Below, in pieces: positions 26,152-58,328 of a stretch of 64,000 nt of DNA. Position 1 is the stretch's first letter. Each line of letters opens with the position of its first letter. Origin of the DNA: Diploscapter coronatus (taxonomy: Eukaryota; Nematoda; Chromadorea; Rhabditida; Rhabditidae); assembly GCA_964036155.1 (NCBI GenBank), contig OZ038423.1, positions 76,399,249 to 76,463,248 on the forward strand, given 5' to 3'. Position numbers and translations under genes: made by a program. The notes below the pieces were generated by a model that was not told the DNA's origin, did no database searches, and worked only from the letters and a program-made list of their open reading frames with translations.

Positions 26152-29100
26152 ATGGTCTATATCGGCATCGATTTGGGAACGACATATTCTTGTGTTGCAA
26201 TCATAGAAAATGGAGTGCGTAGGATAATTTTCGATGATGAGGGTAAATTAATTTTGATATATGATTTTCAAAGTAACGAATTGTTTAGGGAAAACTTTTC
26301 TTCCGTCTATAGTTTCTTTTGGTGACAAAGAAACTCTGGTAGGTAATCCAGCTCTGAATTACGATGATTTATCAAGTGTTCTCTATGGTTAGTTTAACAT
26401 TCCTGTTGATCATTTATTAGGCAGTTTTTGAAGATTCAAAACGACTTCTTGGATGGAAATTTATGAATAATTTGCCAATTGCGGAGAATCGTTTACTTTG
26501 GACATTCAACTTGGATACACAACATGTGAGTAATGTATATTTTCAATAGGAGTTTACCCGACTTGTCGACTTTATCAGATTATATCTCCTAAAAATCTAT
26601 CCCAAGTTATAAACCAGGGATTTTCTAAAAGTACAAGCATTGATCTAAATTATCCATCCCTTCATAAGATTAAATTTTGGTAAAATGAATAGCTTTAAGA
26701 GTTCAAAGTCAAAAGTTAGGGTAGATTTTACTATAGGATTTACGGTATTTAATTTCGACTAATTTAGAATAAAGTGGGATATATTTTGAATAAAGGAAAA
26801 CCTAATGAAAGGTTCGTGACACCCGAAGAGGTTTCTGTTGAAATTTTGAGGAAAATAAAGACCAATGCTGAGGTTCGCTATTTTTATATTTCCAAAACTA
26901 TAATGATTTTAATATTCAGACATATATTGGAAGTCTAGTGACTGGCGCAGTGATCACAATTCCAGCTACTTTCCAGTATAATCAAATAGCTGCAACAAAA
27001 CGAGCTGTTGAAATGGCTGGACTTGAATTGAAGCTATTAATTGAAGAGCCAATAGCGGCGGCAATTGCTTATAATGCTGACAGGAAATTGGATAATTCAA
27101 TGATAATGATATTCGATTTTGGTGGAGGTAAATGGTTATCTTATTATATAATTTGTTTCGTACACTTCATTTATACGCAGCTGGATTAGAAGAACTTTTA
27201 TGTATTCGATTGTGGAAAAAAATTAAACAACACGATTTAGGAACTCTCGATATTAGCATATGCGAAATAAAGAATGGAAAAATCACGATTAAGGCTGTAA
27301 CAGGAGATGAGCACTTGGGTATATTTTTTCATATCATGCAAATACTTTTTTGTATCAGGTGGACAGGATTTTGACGGCGTAATTATGAATCATGTTTACA
27401 CTGAATATATGCAGTTATCGAATAATGATATTTTTGCGAATAATCGCTTGGTTAAACGATTGAGAAACAAATGCAGGATGGCAAAAGAATCGCTCTCTTT
27501 TACTGCTTCAACAGTAAACATTCATGTAAATGGTAAAAAAAATAAAGCAGTTGTATAATTTTTCCAATTTAGTTGGACATCGATAAGGGACCAGACTTAA
27601 ATGTAAATTTATCAAAAACAAAACTCAACGAACTGTGTGATGGTTTATTCACCAGAGCGATAAATTTAATCGATCAGGCATTAAGGATGGCTCGACTTCA
27701 TGAAAATGATATTAGTCACGTGGTATGTTTTATTGAAAGCAAACTTTCCAATTTAGTTTTTTTTTTTAAATTAAATATTTGTATTTAGATTTTGGTGGGT
27801 GGATCTACAAGAATTCCTGCCGTTAAAAACCTTCTAGAGAGAAAATTCGGAAGAGATAAATTGAAGCGCAACATAAATCCCGATGAAGCCGTCGTATTTG
27901 GGGCAGCTATTTTGGCTGATGCTATTGAAGTAGCAATTATTATACTACGAGTATTTAAACAAAATATATTCTAGAAGAAAAAGCAAATCCCATTGGCTGA
28001 ATTAACCTCGAATATCAATAATTTGCAATTTGGTGGGGACAACTCACTCGATAATTCACATGAAATTTTATTCTATCGTAAGAAATTGTGTTGAAAGCCA
28101 AGTAAGAGACTTTGAAACGATTCAAATAATTTAGATTATTATAAAAATAATAATAATAATATAGAGGAAGGAAGGATATGCTTGTTCAATTCATATACCT
28201 GCTCAGTTGAAAAGATTACAAAATTCCACAATTGTTATGCGCCATATCAAGTAGCAACTACACAGAATAAAGTAAATTCTTATGTTCGTTATTTTGGATA
28301 ATTCCTTAGATTTCAGATTTTTGGAATTAACGGCGAAAAGAAATCATTTGAAATATATTACTTGCATACTCGACGAATTTCAAGAGGTTTTATCAACAAA
28401 TCCATGAATGATCGATTCAAAGAATTTTACAGGCCCAGATCCTCCTGAATGGCGTATATTTGCATCTGTGGCTTATTTCAAAGACAAATTGTATTATTTG
28501 GGTAGAAAGGATCCTAAAACAAGAAAAAAGACGAATAGAGTTGATGTAAGAAGATCCAATGAAAGTCCATGAAATGATTGATTCAGGTTTTAATAGATGG
28601 AACATGGCAAACAGAACCTGCTTTTCCTCTTCCAATTAGTTTTGTTGAAACAATAACATGCGATGGAATTTTATACGGTCATATTATAGCATATTCATTA
28701 TTGTAATTATGGGTATTCAGTTATTGATGGATGGGATAAAAAGATATATCGATTATCAGACGATGAACGGGAATGGATTGAAGTTGGAGAGATTCCAGAA
28801 AGACTAGGCTTATTCGGAGTCGCATCGCTAAATGGAAAAATTTACATAACTGGAGGACGGAGGTCGTTAATTTTGTATGATAAATAATGTATCATTATAT
28901 ATTTAGTAGTGTCAATGGTGATGTATTAAACTCCTGCCTGTGTTTCGACCCCTCAGCTCCAGTTGACAGTCGAGTTTCTCAAATCGCTGATATGAATTAT
29001 GTAAGATATGATCATTCGCTCATTGTCGCTAACGGGAAATTGTATGCAATCGGAGGGTGAGCTGAGATTTCGCATATCTTTATACCAAATATTTGTTAAT

Positions 29101-30318
29101 TTAGATTTCAAGAAGGAGATTTGATAAATTATTGTAATTCAATCGAGGAATACGATCCACAAACGAATAAGTGGCATGAAGTCAGAATTCTATTTTATCG
29201 TAAGAAATTACGTTGAAAGCTAAGTAAGAGACTTTGAAACGACTCGTAATAATTTAGATTTATATTCAAATAATGGTAAACATGAAGGAAGGATATGCTT
29301 GTTCAATTCATATACCTGCTCAGTGGAAGAGATTGCAAAATTCCACAATTATTATGCGCCATATGAAATAGCAACTACACAGAACAAAGTAAATTCTTAT
29401 GTTCGTTATTTTGGATAATTCCTTAGATTTCAGATTTTTGGAATTAACGGCGAAAAGAAATCATTTGAAATATATTACTTGCATACTCGACAAATTTCAA
29501 GAGGTCTTATCAACAAATCCATGAATGATCGATTTAAAGAATTTTACAGGTCCAGATCCTCCTGAATGGCGTCAATATGCATCTGTAGCTTATTTTAAAG
29601 ACAAATTGTATTATTTAGGTGGAAAGGATCCTAAATCAAAGGAAAATACGAATCGAGTTAATGTAAGAAAATCGAGTGAAAATCCATGAAATAATTTATT
29701 CAGGTTTTAATAGATGGAACATGGCAAACAGAACCTGCTTTTCCTCTTCCAATTAGTTTTGTTGAAACAATAACATGCGATGGAATTTTATACGGTCACA
29801 TTATAGCATATTCATTATTGTAATTATGGGTATTCAGTTATTGATGAATATGAAAGTAAAAAGATATACCGGTTATCAGATGATGAACGGGAATGGATTG
29901 AAGTTGGAGAGATTCCAGAAAGACTAGGCTTATTCGGAGTCGCATCGCTAAATGGAAGAATTTACATAACTGGAGGAATGAGGTTGTTAATTTTGTATGA
30001 TAAATAATGTATAATTATATATTTAGTTATCCTAATGTGTTCAAATCCTGTCTGTGTTTCGATCCCTCAGCTCCAGCTGATAATCGAATTTCCCGAATCG
30101 CTGATATGAATTACGCAAGATGGGATCATTCGATTGTTGTCGCTAACGGAAAATTGTATGCAATCGGAGGGTGAGTTGAGATTTTGCATATCTTTATACG
30201 AAATATTTGGTACCTTAGATTTCAAAAAAGAGATTTGACAAATTTTCATAATTCAATCGAGGAATATGATCCACAAACGAATGAATGGCGTGAAGTCGGA
30301 ACACTAAACTTGGAATAA
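26152..30318 (+). CDS. Hsp70 nucleotide-binding domain fused to two tandem Kelch domains
   Basis: Twenty-four exons join in phase into about 944 residues: 26152-26242, 26289-26387, 26425-26525, 26768-26872, 26920-27127, 27241-27318, 27359-27525, 27573-27722, 27789-27929 (Hsp70 part, 380 codons); 27975-28077, 28135-28271, 28317-28386, 28433-28545, 28587-28677, 28721-28862, 28907-29056, 29105-29199 (Kelch copy 1); 29258-29388, 29434-29503, 29550-29662, 29704-29794, 29838-29982, 30027-30170, 30219-30318 (Kelch copy 2, stop TAA). The NBD has phosphate-1 [11 protein letters not shown], the SKRLLG lysine, [11 protein letters not shown], phosphate-2 FDFGGGTLDIS, and adenosine motif LVGGSTRIP, so ATP hydrolysis looks possible. 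The interdomain linker and substrate-binding domain are absent. Kelch signatures include [20 protein letters not shown] and [13 protein letters not shown]. No in-frame Met occurs in Kelch copy 1 before IADMNY, which supports a single fused protein. If intron 9 were retained, the Hsp70 part would stop at 27974. Function is unknown. Confidence 0.78.
28060..29182 (+). repeat. Kelch module copy 1 of an exon-plus-intron tandem duplication
   Basis: This 1.1-kb unit (end of exon 10 through exon 17) recurs at 29183-30318 with the same exon lengths and near-identical introns, for example the GTAAGAAATT..TTGAAAGC..AAGTAAGAGACTTTGAAACGA intron. Confidence 0.9.
29183..30318 (+). repeat. Kelch module copy 2 of the tandem duplication
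   Basis: Seven exons of 131, 70, 113, 91, 145, 144 and 100 bp, against 137, 70, 113, 91, 142, 150 and 95 bp in copy 1. Differences are mostly single bases plus in-frame codon gains or losses, so both copies have kept their frame. Confidence 0.9.
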
Positions 30319-30437
30319 TGCAGTTTAATACCATGTAGCCCTTTTATTCGGCACATTATCTTTTCTGAATTTTATATTTATTCGACTACTATTAAAACTC
30401 CAATAAACATGATACAGACAATCCTCGAAGACATTCA

Positions 30438-30592
30438 GGGCTTGGACTCAAGTTCAGCTTACAACCCTTGTAACTGACTAGAAGGCTCGTAAACTATGTT
30501 GTAAATTGCCCAATTTACTATGGAAAATTCACTTACAAGGGCTGTAAATTTTCAACTTACAAGAGTTATAAATTGAACTTGAGTCCAAGCCC
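30438..30592. mobile_element. Small foldback (MITE-like) element with perfect 19-bp terminal inverted repeats
   Basis: Left end GGGCTTGGACTCAAGTTCA (30438-30456) is the exact reverse complement of the right end (30574-30592). The 155-bp element is non-coding and internally full of CTTACAAGGG/CCTTGTAA words. It sits in the 3' flank of the Hsp70-Kelch gene. The paralogous flank at about 32955-33050 lacks it, giving an empty site. Any target duplication is short (CA?). Confidence 0.85.
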
Positions 30593-31298
30593 AGTAGTGA
30601 TGAGAAATAGTTACAACTGAAATAAGTATTCTTTAAAATAGTTTTCGATAAGAACAACGAAATATACTTATTAGGAACTCATTCTGTCATAGCTTAGATT
30701 ATTGCATCTCAATTAGTTGTCAATTTTATAGTTATTAAGAGAAATGTTCTCAATTTGTAAGGATTATTGTGAATGACTAATCTAGTTGACATAACTTTCT
30801 CCATCAAATACAACTGATGAAACAGAAATCTTGCTAAAGCTTGATTACTTGAAACCACCTAAATCACACGAATTTTCGATGTAGAGAAATCAACGCATAT
30901 TTCAAGTGGAAAATCGAAAATTAGAAATCTACAGAGTGCAACAAATATTTTTTTCCTCACAGCGGATTGAAGGACGTGGTTCGCGGGCTTTGTGTCTGGG
31001 TCATACTATTTTCCAACAAAAAACCCGCGAACTATGAACTGAGCCTTATAAAGTAAGATACAAAGGTTCATAAGAATTCTCACCATAAAATTCACAATTT
31101 GTAGTCTGTCTCTTTTCAATTATGATTAGCAACACATATGTACCTCATAGTTAGATTTCTACTATCACACCATTTCTTCTTTTCTGACAAATCGATCTTC
31201 AACAATTTTCTATATATTTTTGTCTGATATTATATGGTATCACAATATAAAGTCAATGAAACTCTTATTGAGAATATCAGTGCATTATTTTATCGTTA

Positions 31299-32722
31299 TC
31301 AGATGGCTGAAGCAGAAGAACAATCGTATTCTGTTCCATTCTTTGTCGCGTTCTTGATTGCACTCAGCTGAAGTCAAAGAATTTCACTCGCTTTTCAGAG
31401 ATAAAAATTATAGATAGATGGTAGTAAAGTGGTAAAGTCAAAGTTATCTTCAAAATTAACCAATCTCAGGTTAGAATATTTGGGAAATGGATCATTTTAT
31501 TATAAATCATGATATCAATAAAAGCTATGAAATTGATGGGTAAAATCAGAAATATTAGCAGTGCAAATAAACTAGTGCTGATCGGCAAATAGTAATTTTC
31601 GCACTGTACTGGACACATCCCAGAATTAAATAAAAACAACATACGATTTGTGCAGCCTTGTGGTTGTAGGAGCTGAGTGTCTTGGACTGCAAATAGCAAG
31701 AGTTGTATTCGATGTCAGCTGGTTGCCTGTCTGGAAGGAATTGTCGTCCAGAGCCTGTATGATTGTACGAACTATCGCTTGACGACGCTAAATAAAATAG
31801 CTTAAATAATAGATAATCAAGGAATCTAATTGAGTGGCATTTTACATCGGCACAATTAATCAGTGCCAGTCTGAACATAAATATCAGTTTCATCAAACAA
31901 CTCCTGAGATAATTGATATTGGAATGAACTTCGTTGTGTAGAGTATAAGATACTTCTGTTCAAATTATGATTTGTTAAATAAAAACACAACAATGGTGAG
32001 TGACTCGATGCATTTTCCTCTCAGCCCCTCCATTTGTCAATTCACGCGCTTTGAGACGACATTCGAATTCGCCCTGAAAATTTATAATAAAATTCAAAGT
32101 GATTTAGAAGAATTTTATAAAATGATAGGAATAGCATATTTTTCAACGAGTTATTTGAAATTTTCTTACCTGAACAACAGTTTTTAGCCTGGCAGCCTCC
32201 TCTTTTTCCATTCTCTCCAACCCATTCTCGAATCCAGTCTGCAGAGCCTTAATCTGGATATCTTTCGCATCGTCACTCAATCTCTTCTTGACCTGAAAAC
32301 AATTCATCTTTTCTTTGGAAAGTACAAATCTTCGTGTGTAAAAGTTCAGCATATTTTCCTTCAAAATTTACTAAAGATTGACAGAGTAATAAATGCCTTT
32401 TCAATTAAAAAAGAACGAAAGAAACTCCGAACATTCAAAATAATCACCTTGATCCTGTTTGAGTACTCTGAAATATCAAAATTGAAATGTGTGAGCGTTT
32501 TCAGAGATAAACCTGAATTTGTACAACATGCACAAGTTAGATCATTTATCGTTCGAAAGTTTTACATTTCTCGAATTAAAATTAGTACCAAACAAATAAA
32601 TAAAAAATGTAGAAGACAATTCATACCTGACATTAGCTTTGTCAATGCCCATTCCGAACGCGATCGTGGCCACGACTGGAATCTCGCCACTCATCCATTT
32701 CTGTTGCACTTCGTTGAGGGGT
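31299..32722 (-). pseudogene. RECQL5-like RecQ helicase remnant, lacking N-terminal and central helicase exons
   Basis: Five exon-like pieces in order: 32627-32722, 32170-32292, ~31990-32073, 31645-31787, 31299-31367. The first encodes PLNEVQQKWMSGEIPVV then ATIAFGMGIDKANVR, the motif IV-V region of RecQ helicases, closest to RECQL5. The second is a K/E-rich helix (LERMEKEEAARLKTV). The fourth has RRQAIVRTIIQALDDNS and the last LSAIKNATKNGTEYD then stop, both resembling the RECQL5 C-terminal region. Walker A, DEAH, motif VI and the zinc-binding segment are not found. Only 1.6 kb, filled by repeats, separates it from SMC2 upstream, too little for the missing N-terminus. Splice sites of the surviving exons look intact, so a short transcript is possible, but not an active helicase. 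Confidence 0.55.
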
Positions 32723-32782
32723 CTGAAGAAAGATGTGGGTACTCTTGCATCGAAACGTGAGGACGAGGGTAAAACCTTCCCT

Positions 32783-33055
32783 TGTGAGAGTTTGCATATC
32801 TTTATGCGAAATATTTGTAATTTCGATGTCAAAATTCAATCGAGGAATACGATCCACAAACGAATGAATGGCGTGAAGTCAGAGAAATTAACATAAAATA
32901 AAGCTTGATTATAACAATCTCAGATTTCATATAGAAAGTTTATTCAATAAAGTATGAAATAATAATTTAACTTCAATGCACATGATACAAATAACTTTTG
33001 AAAACATTCAAAAGTAATGTGGGATAATTGTAACTGAGATCAATATTCCCTTTAA
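32783..33055 (+). pseudogene. Relic of a third Kelch module (last intron, last exon and 3' flank)
   Basis: Contains TTTGCATATCTTTATGCGAA (last intron) and TCAATCGAGGAATACGATCC (last Kelch exon), then a 3' flank alignable with that of Kelch copy 2 (CACATGATACAAATAAC, TAATTGTAACTGAGAT). The 3' acceptor is destroyed (TTTCG for TTTAG) and the exon is internally shortened. Confidence 0.8.
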
Positions 33056-33157
33056 TCAGGGTTGTACGAACTGAACTCAATTTCGAACTGTCTGGAAGTT
33101 CAGTTCAAGCTAAATCAAAGTTCGATTATTTCGAACTTCAGACAGTCCTGACCCTAT
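33056..33157. mobile_element. Second foldback element
   Basis: Built of inverted words: CGAACTGTCTGGAAGTTCAG in its left half and CGAACTTCAGACAGTCCTG in its right half, with outer AGGGT..ACCCT ends. It is about 100 bp and non-coding, and related to the fragment near 25780. Confidence 0.55.
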
Positions 33158-33435
33158 CATTTACTCTCCATTATTTGCGACGATGTCATTACCAGAAAAT
33201 TTAATTTTTATTTTAAATGCGGTCGAATAAATTCAAGAAAAACAATAAATAATTGATAGTATATCGAAAGTTGATCAACTTATTTTAACATACCCCTCGA
33301 AAATATCCACTCTGAAGCGTTATCCAGAAAGTACGGTAATTGATGGTCATTTTTTAAACGCGTATCTCAAAGTTTCTAGAGTTTAGCCCTCATAATATTT
33401 TACTGCTATGTTTGTGATAGGGATCCAATCCAATT

Positions 33436-33870
33436 TGATAATTTGAGGAGAAATGAATATTGAAAAAATAAACAGAATTTCCCTTCTTAAAATAATTATT
33501 TAGAAGTGAAAGTAACCCTATTTAGGCGACATATCAAGTTGAGATTTCGTATTGGAAATATACAAATTGAAGCTAAATTAAGTGAGCAAAGAAAAAGAAA
33601 ATAGCCATTTATAGAAAACTAGCATTGAGAACTGAATGAGAGGATAAGGATTTTGGCAAGTAGGTCTTTGGATCATTTATTCGGCATCGTCTGTGTCTTT
33701 TCATGTTCTATCGAATGGTATATGATTTGGGGATGTTCTTTATTTTTGAAAATTCGAATTTATCTGACCCGGGCAGTTCCGAGAATTACGGAGAATCTAT
33801 TTTAAAATTCAGAATTTTATTGAAATGGCATTTTGTGAACAGAAGAAAAGATAATAATGTTCATTAAGGA
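33436..33870 (-). repeat. Right arm of the long inverted repeat
   Basis: Reverse complement of the 25310-25741 segment with scattered substitutions and small indels; clear over about 330 bp and weaker beyond. Together the arms enclose about 7.7 kb: the Hsp70-Kelch gene, the RecQ remnant and both foldback elements. Confidence 0.75.
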
Positions 33871-34394
33871 AGAGGTACTTAACAATAAATAAAGGCCATG
33901 ACAACCCCTGAAAGTTTAAATTAACGGTTAATGTCGGAAGAAACATTGCGAGAGTTTAATTTAGTTCAGTTTTACGCCAGAGCACAAGAATCGATAAAGC
34001 GGATAAAACAATCAAATCATCAAAGAAACAGGAATACCCATAATCGTTGTTTGAGTTGTTGAGATACATCGTCTGCAAAGTGAACTGAAAATGTTGTCAT
34101 TGATAAAGTTTAATGGGAAATGGCAATTAAAAGGAAATGTAACAGTATTCATAATCAAGTGATTTTGAAGGAAACACCATGAAAAAGTAGTGATAGCGCA
34201 GGAAATAATAGCCAGAGTAGGCAAGATTCCAAGGTTCAGAGAATTTGTATGGCTAACTCAAGCTATTTCTTATTCATAATCACTATTTTCCAGATGATAA
34301 CTGAGAATGATGATAGGTACATAAATGGAATAAGAATAAAAGAAAAAATTAGTTTTGTCGCAACCAGTTTGATATTTGGCTGTCACTGAATCAT

Positions 34395-57452
<23,058 letters not shown>

Positions 57453-58328
57453 CTGATTTGTTCGCCAATTGACGATGGCTTAGCGACGCCAATTCCTCAA
57501 TTTTTCAAAATTAATAACGGTAAACAGTGAAAAACTTCGAAAAATTCAAAATTCCGAAAACGATTTTCACGAGTAAAATTTTGGAAGAGACAATTTCATA
57601 AAATTTCTAACAATTAGACATAATCATCGATCAATTAACGAGGCTAATCAATATATAACCAGTGAAAAATCGAAAGAAAATTACTTGGAAATTCCTTCAA
57701 AAGATCAAGGAAGAAAGCAGAGAATTCACTGGAAATGCCGTGCAGAGGTTTCTCCACAAAACGCTCGCCAATCTGAAATAATTAACGAGTAATAACTAGG
57801 ATAATTAGCGTTAATTAACGAAAATTACCGGAAAAATAGAAGAAAACCACTTGCAAAAATTCAAATCGAAAGTTGCCCGGAGCTTATTCAAAGCGCGGCA
57901 AAGTGACAGCGTTTGAATTGCGTTGCCATCCATTTATCGATTTTCGAGTTAATTGCTCTAATTATCGACTAATTGGCGTTAATTACTCGCCACGTCTTGT
58001 TCAGAAGAATCTAACAAGTCTACGATCGTGTTCAACCACTTCTGCTTCGCATAATTCATCCTATTTTCTGTGATTTTTATGAAATTAAAAAAAAAATTCC
58101 TGACTCGGCATTCATTATTCTCCTTAGTTGGTCTAATTATCTGGCAATTGTCGTTAATTATCATCGAATTTGTCTTCAGATTCGTTCGACTAGTTGCGAA
58201 TTTCCTGGCAATCTAAATTCGTGCACTGCTGCTCGTTTTTCATGAGAATTTCGTCGATTTTTTCAAGATTCTGGCAATTCTTCACTAGTGTTCAGGTTCT
58301 TTTGCCGTTGCGTGAGTTTGTCATTTCG
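57453..58328. promoter_or_regulatory. Bidirectional promoter region of SMC2 (-) and CDC20 (+)
   Basis: 876 bp separate the two start codons. A 31-bp core at 57887-57917 has TTCAAA (CHR hexamer toward SMC2), GCGCGGCAAA (reverse of an E2F-type TTTGCCGCGC) and TTTGAA (CHR hexamer toward CDC20). Around it are many TAATTA/GTTAATTA words, including a repeated 33-bp segment at about 57953-57985 and 58129-58161. Vertebrate mitotic genes use E2F/CHR sites bound by DREAM; use here is inference. Some of the interval is 5' UTR. Confidence 0.55.

Noticed and set aside
27132..27240. Extra coding between Hsp70 exons (acceptor ..ACGCAG at 27180)
   Set aside because: Using the acceptor at 27240 restores the canonical GGGTLDIS phosphate-2 motif in frame, so this stretch is intron.
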